A stretch of 34,249 bases of DNA from assembly GCA_025963635.1 (NCBI GenBank), contig JAOQAK010000088.1, forward strand, positions 1 through 34,249, in the 5' to 3' direction. Below are positions 1-8,173 of this stretch, piece by piece. Positions within the stretch are counted from its first letter, which is position 1. Each line of letters begins with the position of its first letter. The DNA comes from Ferruginibacter sp. Lineage in GTDB: Bacteria; Bacteroidota; Bacteroidia; Chitinophagales; Chitinophagaceae. A program made the position numbers and the translations under genes. The notes beneath the pieces were generated by a model, which did no database searches, was not told the DNA's origin, and saw only the letters and a program-made list of their open reading frames with translations.

Positions 1-208
1 CTGGTTAGTTATTCACACAAAATTGTGGATTCTAAAAAGAAAAAAAGTAACAAAAAAAGAAAAGGTAATAATAGTAGCTTATCTTTTAATAAATAGACAA
101 TACAAATCTAAAGGACACAACGATGTTTAATTGAAAAACAAATGCTTGTTACAAAATAATCTAAAGACATTTATTCACGATTGACTATTGACCTTTGACG
201 AAACCTAC

Positions 209-1255
209 TTATTTCCCTTTATTGGCAAGTTGGCCACAGGCTGCGTCGATGTCTTTGCCACGGCTTCTTCTCACCCTCACATTTACCCGGTTTTTGGCGA
301 GATGGTCCGTAAACCGCTGCGTGGTATCCTCATCTGGCTTAATGAATTTTGCGCCATCAATTGGATTGTACTCTATTACGTTTACCAGGTGAGTAGGAAT
401 CTGGCGGTAAATTTTCGTCAATGCTTCTGCATCCTCGATGGAATCATTTACATCTTTAAACAGAATATATTCCAGCGTGATGTCATTTTTGGTTTTGTCG
501 TAAAAATAATTCAGTGCTTCGATGAGCGTGGCAATGCTGTTGCTTTCATTGATGGGCATGATCTGGTTCCTTTTTTTATCATCCGCCGCATGCAGTGATA
601 GTGCCAGGTTAAAGCGCACTTTGTCATCGCCCAGTTGCTTAATTTGCTTTGCAACACCTGCCGTTGAAACCGTGATCCTTTTGGGACTCATAGCCATGCC
701 TTCATTGGAGATCAGTTTATCGATTGCCTTTAAAACGTTTTTGTAATTCAACAATGGTTCACCCATTCCCATAAAAACCACGTTGGAAAGCTTTTTATCA
801 AAGGTTTTTTCCGATTGCTGGTTGATGAATGCTACCTGGTTATAGATCTCATCATAGTCAAGGTTGCGTTTGCGCTCCATTGTGCCGGTTGCGCAAAATT
901 TGCAACTAAGGCTGCAGCCGATTTGTGATGATACACAAGCGGTATTCCTTTTTTCGGTGGGGATCAAAACACCTTCAATCATATGACCATCATAGGTCAT
1001 GAACCTCGATTTAACCGTGCCATCGCTGCTGAACTGGGTGGTATTTACGGTAAGCGCCGGTAATTCGAATTTTTCGGCGAGATGTTGGCGCAGTTCTTTC
1101 GAAATATCTGTCATATCCTCAAAGCTCTGGGCATTTTTTTTCCAAAGCCATTCATGAACCTGCTTAGTCCGGAATTTCTTTTCCCCCACCGATTCAAAAT
1201 ATTTCATCAATTCCTCCAAACTCAGGTGGCGAATGTTCTGTTTAACTGCTATCAT
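209..1255 (-). CDS. rlmN: 23S rRNA (adenine2503-C2)-methyltransferase RlmN
   Basis: A radical-SAM enzyme of 348 residues, the usual family length, predicted to methylate C2 of A2503 in 23S rRNA (and A37 of some tRNAs in characterised members). Seen: the radical-SAM cluster motif CSLSCKFC supplies C114, C118 and C121. TACVSSQ places a conserved Cys at 107, and GKDIDAACGQL places the catalytic Cys near the C-terminus at about 340. The MGMGEPLLN segment, typical of the family, lies mid-protein. The chosen ATG sits four bases after a strong TATCTTTG box, which argues for this start and a leaderless or nearly leaderless message. It is transcribed alone; the next gene upstream on the same strand ends at 1383. 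Assignment is secure. Confidence 0.97.
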   Translation of the reverse strand: MIAVKQNIRHLSLEELMKYFESVGEKKFRTKQVHEWLWKKNAQSFEDMTDISKELRQHLAEKFELPALTVNTTQFSSDGTVKSRFMTYDGHMIEGVLIPTEKRNTACVSSQIGCSLSCKFCATGTMERKRNLDYDEIYNQVAFINQQSEKTFDKKLSNVVFMGMGEPLLNYKNVLKAIDKLISNEGMAMSPKRITVSTAGVAKQIKQLGDDKVRFNLALSLHAADDKKRNQIMPINESNSIATLIEALNYFYDKTKNDITLEYILFKDVNDSIEDAEALTKIYRQIPTHLVNVIEYNPIDGAKFIKPDEDTTQRFTDHLAKNRVNVRVRRSRGKDIDAACGQLANKGK

Positions 1256-1259
1256 TCGG

Positions 1260-1290
1260 CAAAGATACCGTATGTAAATTTATTGCCAAA
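1260..1290 (-). promoter_or_regulatory. Bacteroidota-type promoter of rlmN
   Basis: On the minus strand TTTG (1287-1290) is followed by 19 bases and then TATCTTTG (1260-1267), matching the Bacteroidota sigma consensus TTTG / TAnnTTTG. The box ends four bases before the rlmN ATG, so transcription should begin at or close to the start codon (inference). Confidence 0.72.
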
Positions 1291-1382
1291 CGGCCGCGGA
1301 CGCATAGTATGGAAGGAAGTCGTCCCGGCAACCGTAATGTCTTGATAATTAATAGGATTGAAGAAAATACGATTACGGCTGC

Positions 1383-2567
1383 TTACGCCAGCTTATACAA
1401 CAACTTTTTAATTAGCTTGTAATTTGTAAGAATAGATAATGCGAGTAAGATAGTGGCGATAAGGATTACACTCCAGTTCACAAACGGTGACAACTCTTCC
1501 CTGCCATACATCACAAAATGCTGGAACCCGAATTGAAACAAAGCCGTGAAAAATAATGCAGCCAACACAATCGTGATATACACCGGGATCCATCTTTTTG
1601 CCACTGTTTTGCTCAGCCATTTTGGGGAGTAGCCCAATGTAAGCAGCAGCTGCAGGTTGTCTTTGCTTTTGGCGATCATTAGCTGCAGGTAAAAGGAAAA
1701 CAGTAGCATAGCCAGTAAGATCACCAATACGCCAAATCCGCCCAGCCCGCTTACAATGGCTTGTAGTATTTGTTTCACCCTTCCAAACTTGGTTTTGTCT
1801 TTATTGACCCGGTACTCTTTTTTTTCAAGATAATTCAATAACTGTGGGTTATTGGCGTCGATGGTTTTAATATAAATACGCGATGGATTTACCTGCGAAA
1901 CGCCACCGAAATTCTTATTGGCCCATTGCATAAAATTGTTGGGCACTAATACTGAATTGATCCGGTCACTTAACGCCACAATCCTTGCCCTGAAATTTTG
2001 CACACCATAGGGCGTGTAGCATTCCAGAATGATGGTGACCGAAGACATAGTTTTGTCTGATAACTGGGGCAGATCCTGGCTGGGGGCAAAAACATTGTAC
2101 ATCTCCATAAAGTCTGAAGAAAAAATAATCGGTACATCCGCCTGTCCTTCTTTCCAGGTAAACGAGGCGGGAACGGTGTCGAGAAACTTTTCATCCAACG
2201 ATTCCAAAAAAAGATCGGTGCTAAATGGTATAATGTTCCCCGCACTTGCTTTTACACGAAACTGGTTGGAGATCAACGGCGCTGCATCTTCAACAAATGG
2301 CTGGGCTTTTAAATCTTTGATATCTTCCGGTGTAAAGCGGTTATCCTTCCCCATATTGTCATTGGTAATGGTTTTTGTAACCGATATGAAGTCTGCACCT
2401 TCTTTACGACTGTTCTTTTCTTTCAGCAGTTCATTGATATTAATAAACATTTGTACAGAGCATAACAATAATACAACACCCACACCCAGCCCAAAATAGC
2501 TCAGCCAACGGGAGAGTGTATTTTGGCCTGCGGATAAAAACGGTGCGATATTTTTGAAAGAAGACAT
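1383..2567 (-). CDS. FtsX-like ABC transporter permease
   Basis: An integral membrane protein of 394 residues from the chosen start. One hydrophobic segment lies at about 22-43, followed by a large soluble extracytoplasmic region, and three more hydrophobic segments fill the C-terminal 130 residues. This is the FtsX/MacB permease topology. The C-terminal stretch with LQLLLTLGYSPKWL resembles the conserved coupling region of FtsX-like domains. The reading frame is open back to 2612, but the extra 15 residues would be encoded by an intergenic repeat, so the ATG at 2567 (MSSFKNIAP) is preferred. The ATPase gene lies just upstream (2664-3305), giving a two-gene transporter. The substrate cannot be told from the sequence; lipoprotein or peptide export is a family-level guess. 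Confidence 0.8.
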   Translation of the reverse strand: MSSFKNIAPFLSAGQNTLSRWLSYFGLGVGVVLLLCSVQMFININELLKEKNSRKEGADFISVTKTITNDNMGKDNRFTPEDIKDLKAQPFVEDAAPLISNQFRVKASAGNIIPFSTDLFLESLDEKFLDTVPASFTWKEGQADVPIIFSSDFMEMYNVFAPSQDLPQLSDKTMSSVTIILECYTPYGVQNFRARIVALSDRINSVLVPNNFMQWANKNFGGVSQVNPSRIYIKTIDANNPQLLNYLEKKEYRVNKDKTKFGRVKQILQAIVSGLGGFGVLVILLAMLLFSFYLQLMIAKSKDNLQLLLTLGYSPKWLSKTVAKRWIPVYITIVLAALFFTALFQFGFQHFVMYGREELSPFVNWSVILIATILLALSILTNYKLIKKLLYKLA

Positions 2568-2580
2568 AGTTAGAAGAAAA

Positions 2581-2662
2581 TTTTTTGATGTCTGATGTCT
2601 GATGTCCGTCAAGTTCGCAAAGTCTTTCCTAAATCAGACATCAAAAAATCAGACATCAAAAA
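2581..2662. repeat. Intergenic inverted repeat built from GATGTCT heptamers
   Basis: A perfect 16-base arm at 2581-2596 (six T then GATGTCTGAT) has its reverse complement at 2633-2648, and a second near copy of that complement runs at 2648-2662. The left side is also a tandem of GATGTCT, GATGTCT, GATGTCC (2587-2607). The structure fills the gap between the ABC ATPase stop and the permease start. It could fold as an RNA hairpin between the two cistrons, or it may be a dispersed intergenic repeat. Confidence 0.75.
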
Positions 2663-2663
2663 T

Positions 2664-3305
2664 TTAAAGATGAAGAGTTCTTTCAGATTTAAAATAGGTG
2701 ATTTCTCTCAAGTCGGCCAAAATGATCGTGGCATTTCTTTTATTGCTTTCTTCCTCCATCAGTTCCATTGCTTTTTGGCGGTTGAGTTCATCGAGGTGAC
2801 TAAAAGGTTCATCCAGCAACAAAAAATCAAAGGGTTGTTGCAAAGCCCTTATGATAGCGATCCTTTGCTGTTCTCCATAGCTGCAGGTTTTACAGAGTTG
2901 ATGGAGTTTATTGTCGATCCCCAGCCTTTTCGCCATGGAAAGAATATTGTTTTCCGGATAGAAAGGCAATAGTGATCTTTTTATTTCCAGGTTTTGCAAT
3001 ACCGTGTGTTCTGTAAATAACCTCAGATCCTGGAAAACAATGCTGATATGTTGCATGCGCCATGCAGAGAATTTTTCCGCATCGAATTTCCGGATATCAC
3101 TTTTGTCATAAGAAATCTGCCCTTTATAATCATTTCTCAAACCGTATAAAAAATGGATCAGCGTGGTCTTCCCACTTCCGCTGGGAGCGATGATGTGAAC
3201 GTTTTCTCCTTTTTGAAATGAAACCGTTTTATTCCATACCTGCGAGTTACCCACCTGGTCTATATCAAAAAAAACCGGTAAAACCCTTTCCAGTAATATC
3301 TGCAT
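2664..3305 (-). CDS. ABC transporter ATP-binding protein with atypical signature
   Basis: A 213-residue nucleotide-binding subunit, a normal length for the LolD/MacB-like ATPase group. Seen: Walker A PSGSGKTT (41-48), Q-loop glutamine at about 92 (IVFQD), an ABC signature reduced to CSYGEQQR (141-148) instead of LSGGQ, Walker B FLLLDEP (161-167) and a D-loop SHLD (169-172). The usual switch histidine after the last strand is not evident: ATIILADLRE stands where a histidine is normally found. The frame is open to a TTG at 3329, but the ATG at 3305 is preferred because the earlier one lies inside a hairpin. It pairs with the downstream permease at 1383-2567. It may be a divergent or slow ATPase (inference). 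Confidence 0.85.
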   Translation of the reverse strand: MQILLERVLPVFFDIDQVGNSQVWNKTVSFQKGENVHIIAPSGSGKTTLIHFLYGLRNDYKGQISYDKSDIRKFDAEKFSAWRMQHISIVFQDLRLFTEHTVLQNLEIKRSLLPFYPENNILSMAKRLGIDNKLHQLCKTCSYGEQQRIAIIRALQQPFDFLLLDEPFSHLDELNRQKAMELMEEESNKRNATIILADLREITYFKSERTLHL

Positions 3306-3315
3306 TGGTAAATAA

Positions 3316-3348
3316 TAAAGAACTGCCAATCCGAAAGAATTGGCAGTT
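3316..3348 (-). terminator. Likely terminator after the DUF4836-like lipoprotein gene
   Basis: AACTGCCAAT (3321-3330) and ATTGGCAGTT (3339-3348) form a perfect 10-base stem with an 8-base loop. Read on the minus strand it follows the lipoprotein stop at 3362 and is trailed by a U-rich CTTTATTATTT. The tail is not a pure U run, and the hairpin ends only 15 bases before the ATPase ATG, so partial readthrough or attenuation is possible. Confidence 0.6.
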
Positions 3349-3361
3349 TATAAAAAGGTGT

Positions 3362-5071
3362 TTATTTGGTTTTAACCGGTGCCGTCAACCGCGAAGTATC
3401 GGGGAATTGAACATCTTCAAATGCCGCCATTTCTGCCTGTTTTTTTCGATGCGCTTTATACAACTGGCTTAGTTTTGCAGCATATTGATTGAGTTGCTTG
3501 AGACTATTGGTAGATTTATCGATGAGGTTGATTTCAACGGTTTGCTGTATGCCGCCATCGCTGTAATTGCCTCCTTTCCAAAATACATTGTCCCACATTT
3601 GAAGCGTTGCATCATAAGCTATTTTGGCAGTACTATCTTTAACAGCCTCGTTTTGAAACGATTTCAATAAGCTTTGAATATTGAGGTAACCACCAAAAGG
3701 TTCACCGCTGATTTTTTTAATAAAGTCGAAGTCTGAACTGGTGCCGCCCAGGTATTGGTCAACATTTTGTTTATTATTGCTCAACGCGAAATAAGTGCCA
3801 TTGGAATTGAAGGAGAACGGTGATTTGCTACTGTCACTATACACTCCATTACCAATGCTTTTACCGGCATTTACCAGTTTATTAAAAGATTCTTTGTCCC
3901 CGATAGATGTGGCGAAAATAAAATTAAATTGTGGTTTTGGTGAAATGCTAATATTTTTTTCCTGGTCTTTGAATTTAAAGGTAGTGGTGTCCGGCTTCAT
4001 CGTGAGGTCCGAAAGCCCAAAAAATATATCTCCCTTGTTAGCTTTGATAAAATCATCCACGGTAAATCCAATTTTTTGTACACCGATATTGATCAGTCCG
4101 TCCAGACCAGTCATCTTTATCAAATCCCTGATCGCTTCTGGTTGAAAATTCAGGGCCATTACAGCTACTACATCTTTTCCAGGCATTCGCTTTATCATAT
4201 CTTCCTTCACCTTTCCACCCCTATATTTTTTAAAGAGTTTGAGCATCTCGTCACTTGCATAAGTGGTAGCATTTACCAGCATTTTGCCGTTGTCAAAATT
4301 TACTGTGCCCGTGGTAACATATCCTTTGTAGAAATTTTGAAGATTCACCGCTGCAAGTGCTCCCGAAGTTGGACTACCCTTGCTTAATTCTTCTGTGTTT
4401 ACCCAAAATTGCATATCTCCGGCTGCTTTCATGAGGTGCGTAAATTTTTCATCTTTGGCAAGACTGTTACTTTCCGCTAAGGCAAAGATTGATTTACAGG
4501 TTGCCCCAATATCTCTCGCAGAGCGGCTGCGGATATCAATGGAGTCCCGCATCATCCTTCTTGATAATTCATCCATTTGAGAAAATTGCGGAGCATCAAA
4601 TACATATACAAATGTTTCTTTGTTCCAGCCAACACAAACCGGCGATTTGCTGATAAATTGCACACCGCCTGCTTCACTGGAAGCGCCGTTATTTGTGATC
4701 TCCTGGTTAAAGGTTTTGAATTTAGCTTCATCTTTAATCTTTCCTTCAAAAGCGATATAACCGCCAATACTATCCTTGATGGCAAAAAACATGCAATCTG
4801 TTTTTATATCTATCCCTGCATTTTCCGGATTGTCTAAGATACTTTTTAGGGCAGCCGGCAAAGTGGAATCGTTGCCCATCTCAACAAAAAGCGGGTTTTG
4901 TTTTATTTCCTCCCATGGAAGCTTCGAGGAAAGCGATTTGCCATCCATCCGGATAACGATGGCTGCTTCTTTTGGGATTAATTTACCCTGGGTATTCGAT
5001 TTGGAGCAGGAAGCAAATATCATTGCTACTGCGCCGAAGAGTACTAGCTTAAGAAAGTGGCTTGTATGCAT
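3362..5071 (-). CDS. DUF4836-like exported lipoprotein
   Basis: A 569-residue protein with a clear lipoprotein signal: basic start, hydrophobic core and FASC lipobox, with C22 as the predicted lipidated residue. It is followed by SKSNTQGKLIPKEAAIVIRMDGKSL. The beginning (self-consistent mention of an inhibitor-like IPKDA/IPKEA plus VxRxD) and the overall length resemble the Bacteroidota DUF4836 family, whose function is unknown; this is recalled resemblance, not a search. No catalytic motif is visible. It is probably anchored in the envelope. The gene stands alone between hisS and the ABC pair, with a hairpin after its stop. The C-terminus is rich in Lys, Gln and Ala. Confidence 0.72.
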   Translation of the reverse strand: MHTSHFLKLVLFGAVAMIFASCSKSNTQGKLIPKEAAIVIRMDGKSLSSKLPWEEIKQNPLFVEMGNDSTLPAALKSILDNPENAGIDIKTDCMFFAIKDSIGGYIAFEGKIKDEAKFKTFNQEITNNGASSEAGGVQFISKSPVCVGWNKETFVYVFDAPQFSQMDELSRRMMRDSIDIRSRSARDIGATCKSIFALAESNSLAKDEKFTHLMKAAGDMQFWVNTEELSKGSPTSGALAAVNLQNFYKGYVTTGTVNFDNGKMLVNATTYASDEMLKLFKKYRGGKVKEDMIKRMPGKDVVAVMALNFQPEAIRDLIKMTGLDGLINIGVQKIGFTVDDFIKANKGDIFFGLSDLTMKPDTTTFKFKDQEKNISISPKPQFNFIFATSIGDKESFNKLVNAGKSIGNGVYSDSSKSPFSFNSNGTYFALSNNKQNVDQYLGGTSSDFDFIKKISGEPFGGYLNIQSLLKSFQNEAVKDSTAKIAYDATLQMWDNVFWKGGNYSDGGIQQTVEINLIDKSTNSLKQLNQYAAKLSQLYKAHRKKQAEMAAFEDVQFPDTSRLTAPVKTK

Positions 5072-5133
5072 ATGTTGGTTTTTATCGAAAATTAGCGCTT
5101 TTACTTATACGAATTATAACATTAACCGGTACA

Positions 5134-5161
5134 CCAAATAAAACAAAGGAGGTTTATTTGG
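5134..5161. repeat. Short AT-rich inverted repeat
   Basis: CCAAATAAA (5134-5142) and TTTATTTGG (5153-5161) form a nine-base stem around a ten-base loop, between hisS (stop at 5189) and the lipoprotein gene (start 5071). It may help end hisS transcription, but no U-run follows on the minus strand. Confidence 0.4.
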
Positions 5162-5188
5162 GTAACCCGATTTTAAGATCATGTTTTA

Positions 5189-6550
5189 TTATTTAAAGTA
5201 TTCAGATAATCTTTCAAACACCACTACCTCCTGTAAGCCGGTAGCTAACTCCTTTACAAGGCAATAATTCTGTTCCATTTCTTTACTGCCGATAATTATC
5301 GCGTATTCAATTTTCTTTTTCTGGGCATAGCTAAACTGCTTACTTATTTTTGAAAATTCGTGGTACATTTCGCAGGAAATACCTTTCTCCCTCAGCTGCT
5401 GCATGACCTTAAAAGCAAACAGGCTTTCTTCTTCACCCATATTAAAAAAAATTGCCTTGGTGCCTGTATGCACTTCATCGGGAAAAAGGGCAAGTTCTTC
5501 CAATACATCATAGATCCTGTCTACGCCAAAACTGATGCCCACACCTGCGATACCCGGCACATCAAACAACCCGGTAAGGTCATCATATCTTCCGCCCCCG
5601 CCAATACTACCCATCTGAACCCCGGAAGGAGCTTTTGCCTCAAAAATAATTCCCGTGTAATAATTGAGTCCCCTGGCAAGTGTAAAATCGATGGTAAGGT
5701 TGATGTTGCCCATTTGTTGAAATAAGAACTCCACTTCCCGCATGCCGTCTTTTCCGGAAGGTATACTGCCGAGGAGTGCTTTGATTTGTTCCAGTTTTTC
5801 CTGGTTGCTGCCGGTAATGGAAAGATATTTTTCAATGATGCCTATTTGTTCTTCTGTCAGTTCGCGGATCAGCAATTCTTCTTTCACCTTATCGAGCCCG
5901 ATCTTATCCAGTTTATCGATGGCAATCGTGATGTCCATCATCTTTGCCGCACCACCACACAGTTCTGCCAAAGCAGTCAAAATTTTGCGGCTGTTGATTT
6001 TAAGCTCATAACCGGCAAGTCCAAGCTTACTAAAAACATCGTGATAAATATTCGCAAGTTCTACCTCGTTCATAAGAGAGGTGCTGCCTACAATGTCGGC
6101 GTCACATTGTGTAAATTCACGATAGCGCCCTTTTTGCGGACGGTCGGCCCGCCACACCGGCTGTACCTGGTAGCGCCTGAAGGGAAAGGTAAGCCTGCCA
6201 TGGTTCATAGCTACATACCGTGCGAAGGGAATGGTAAGATCATATTTTAAAGCCCTTTCAGTTAGTTCACTGCTGCTTTTACCGTTGATCGCTTTTTCAA
6301 AACCGGCCTGGGCTTTTTCAATGTTTTTGGGATTGCTGATGCCGTTGTTCAATATTTTAAAAATCAGCTTATCTCCCTCTTCGCCGTACTTGCCCATTAG
6401 CGTGTCGAGATTCTCCATCGCGGGAGTTTCCAAAGGCTCAAAGCCATATAACTCAAAGACTGATCGTATTACAGAAAGAATGTAATGGCGTTTTCTGACA
6501 ACTTCTGCTGAAAAATCTCTCGTGCCCTGCGGGATACTTGGTTTGGCCAT
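5189..6550 (-). CDS. hisS: Histidine--tRNA ligase
   Basis: A class II aminoacyl-tRNA synthetase of 453 residues, within the usual range, that charges tRNA-His with histidine. Seen: N-terminal IPQGTRDFSAE (motif 1 region); motif 2 with RYREFTQCDADIVG; the histidine-specific LARGLNYYTG segment; motif 3 GGGGRYDDLTGLF with GISFGVDR; and a C-terminal anticodon-binding domain covering roughly the last 95 residues. The start ATG is preceded by AGGAAATA, one of the few Shine-Dalgarno-like sequences here. The phosphatase gene ends 53 bases upstream on the same strand, so hisS may be transcribed with it. Confidence 0.97.
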   Translation of the reverse strand: MAKPSIPQGTRDFSAEVVRKRHYILSVIRSVFELYGFEPLETPAMENLDTLMGKYGEEGDKLIFKILNNGISNPKNIEKAQAGFEKAINGKSSSELTERALKYDLTIPFARYVAMNHGRLTFPFRRYQVQPVWRADRPQKGRYREFTQCDADIVGSTSLMNEVELANIYHDVFSKLGLAGYELKINSRKILTALAELCGGAAKMMDITIAIDKLDKIGLDKVKEELLIRELTEEQIGIIEKYLSITGSNQEKLEQIKALLGSIPSGKDGMREVEFLFQQMGNINLTIDFTLARGLNYYTGIIFEAKAPSGVQMGSIGGGGRYDDLTGLFDVPGIAGVGISFGVDRIYDVLEELALFPDEVHTGTKAIFFNMGEEESLFAFKVMQQLREKGISCEMYHEFSKISKQFSYAQKKKIEYAIIIGSKEMEQNYCLVKELATGLQEVVVFERLSEYFK

Positions 6551-6603
6551 TATTATTTCCTGTTAATTATTAAATATTTTATTCTAAACCGGAATACGGG
6601 TTG

Positions 6604-7065
6604 TTATTCGCCCCAATGATTTTTTATCAATGCTTCACATGCGGCATCGATCAATTGATACGCTTTGTGGTAACCAGGTTCTGTACCATACCATGGATCA
6701 GGGATGTCCATATTTTTCCCCGGGTAAGCTTCGTTTAACAATAGGTCAACAATGGATGCATTGTATTTATCTTTCCCTATCCACTTCATTTCTTCTATTA
6801 CATCAGACGCCATCGCATAAATTTTATCAAAACGATCGAAATCTTCCTTAACAAAATGACGGCATTTCTGGCTGCTGATATCAATGCCGTTCATCTTCGC
6901 AACCTTTTGAGAGAGATAATGCGGTTGCTCGCCCACGTGATAACCATTGGTGCCGGCACTGTCCACCTCCCAATTCAATCCTGCCTTTGTAGTCTTATCC
7001 CTTAGTATTCCTTCTGCAAGCGGACTTCGGCAAATATTGCCGAGGCATACCATCAAAATTTTCAT
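6604..7065 (-). CDS. Low-molecular-weight protein-tyrosine phosphatase
   Basis: A 153-residue cytoplasmic phosphatase of the LMW-PTP family, close to the standard size. The P-loop CLGNICRS (7-14) at the very N-terminus supplies the nucleophile C7 and R13. The IPDPWYG segment about 35 residues from the end supplies the general-acid Asp. The frame is open 31 codons further upstream, but only the ATG at 7065 gives the family N-terminus MKILMVCLGN, and a TATATTTG promoter box lies four bases before it. It is likely the first gene of a unit with hisS, and is divergent from the tonB-like gene at 7287. Substrates are unknown; arsenate reductases share this fold, but the DPWYG motif favours a tyrosine phosphatase. 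Confidence 0.93.
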   Translation of the reverse strand: MKILMVCLGNICRSPLAEGILRDKTTKAGLNWEVDSAGTNGYHVGEQPHYLSQKVAKMNGIDISSQKCRHFVKEDFDRFDKIYAMASDVIEEMKWIGKDKYNASIVDLLLNEAYPGKNMDIPDPWYGTEPGYHKAYQLIDAACEALIKNHWGE

Positions 7066-7069
7066 GCAG

Positions 7070-7077
7070 CAAATATA
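7070..7077 (-). promoter_or_regulatory. -7 box of the phosphatase gene
   Basis: TATATTTG on the minus strand fits TAnnTTTG and ends four bases (CTGC) before the ATG at 7065, the same geometry as at rlmN. No convincing TTTG element is seen 19 bases further upstream. Confidence 0.5.
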
Positions 7078-7286
7078 AGCTGTTAGCCGCAAGAAAGGTA
7101 TTTGATCGGGCAGCCGAAAATTGATCTTCGCTATGGTTGAAGTAGAAATCTGCAGCAAATAATTTTGATTGCCTGCTCATCTTCAGGGACATTAATAATC
7201 AGTTTTGTGGATTTATTTACATGCAGCATCTTATTGCAAACGGCGCCGGTTTTGATTCAGATTTTTTCACCACAAAACCAACCAAC

Positions 7287-8090
7287 ATGAACAGCGAATT
7301 AATCCTAAAGAGTGATGTATTGGACATCCTTTTTGAAAAAAGAAATAAATCTTACGGGGCATACACCCTTCGTAAATTTTATAACCACCGTTTATTTAAA
7401 TCCATCGCAATTATGATGGTAGCCGTAATCGTGCTTTCTGCATTTACCTTTCTTCCAGGGTCTTCAACAAAAGGCGACATCACTTTTGAAGAGACTGAAT
7501 TGGTGAATGTCGATATCAAACCAAAACAGCTTTCCGTTAAACCTCCTGTCAGGCAGTCAGTCGTGAACCCGGTATCTGCCGGTAAGTTTTTAAGCAGAAT
7601 AATTATCGTGGATAAAACTGAGTCTGCAGACGTCTTGCAGAACATTGAGGAACTGGCAATCGGTAGCAATACCAATATTGTTTTAAATGGCACCGGTCCT
7701 CAAATCATCATGCCTGCTGCTGATGGCAATGACGCCGGCCCTGCAGTAGCGATCGTTGAAGCTGTTGATAAAATAACACCATTGGAGACTGCGGAAGTAA
7801 TGCCTGAATATCCGGGCGGTTTGGAGGCGCTCAGGAAGTTTCTCGTAAGAAATCTCAACAATCCACGGGATATGGAAGATGGGGAACTGGTAAGTGTTAA
7901 AATAAAATTTGTGGTAGGTTTCGATGGAAAACTAAAAGGTTTTGAATTATTACAAGATGGAGGAAACGAATTCAACGAAGAAGTGATAAGGGTTTTGAAG
8001 AAAATGCCGGCATGGATACCAGGGAAGTCAAGGGGCCAAAACGTATCAGTTTATTATGCAATTCCTGTTAAGTTTGTAGGGCAAGGGTAA
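7287..8090 (+). CDS. TonB-like energy transducer (paralogue without proline-rich linker)
   Basis: A 267-residue inner-membrane-anchored TonB-type protein. It opens with VLDILFEKRNKSYGAYTLRK (11-30), nearly the same as the other TonB in this window (29799-30629), which fixes the start at 7287 rather than the upstream in-frame ATG at 7221. A single membrane segment covers about 38-57. The middle has only two scattered prolines, not a long Pro-rich spacer. The C-terminal domain begins around VMPEYPGGLEALRKFL and ends with the VYYAIPVKF strand typical of TonB C-terminal domains. It would transmit proton-motive energy to outer-membrane receptors or act in envelope assembly. It leads a group with the small membrane protein, PstS-like and TPR genes. 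Confidence 0.88.
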   Translation: MNSELILKSDVLDILFEKRNKSYGAYTLRKFYNHRLFKSIAIMMVAVIVLSAFTFLPGSSTKGDITFEETELVNVDIKPKQLSVKPPVRQSVVNPVSAGKFLSRIIIVDKTESADVLQNIEELAIGSNTNIVLNGTGPQIIMPAADGNDAGPAVAIVEAVDKITPLETAEVMPEYPGGLEALRKFLVRNLNNPRDMEDGELVSVKIKFVVGFDGKLKGFELLQDGGNEFNEEVIRVLKKMPAWIPGKSRGQNVSVYYAIPVKFVGQG

Positions 8091-8127
8091 TTTTCCATGA
8101 TTAATTTAGTAATTTGCCACTTCAAAG

Positions 8128-8157
8128 AACTGTGCGGGAATTCCCTCACAGTTTTTT
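8128..8157 (+). terminator. Rho-independent terminator between tonB-like and downstream genes
   Basis: AACTGTG (8128-8134) pairs with CACAGTT (8147-8153). Inside, GGG pairs with CCC around an AATT loop after one mismatch, and the stem runs into six T (8152-8157). It lies 37 bases after the tonB-like stop and 16 bases before the next ATG, so it may act as an intra-operon attenuator. Confidence 0.78.
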
Positions 8158-8173
8158 GCTAAAAAAATTATAT

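Noticed and set aside
1..208. AT-rich segment with repeated TTGAC-like units after rlmN
   Set aside because: Too short and degenerate to call a repeat array; no gene, promoter pair or terminator could be supported.
7221..7286. N-terminal extension of the tonB-like protein from an upstream ATG
   Set aside because: The paralogous TonB at 29799 starts at the position equivalent to 7287, and the extension has no signal-like or conserved character.
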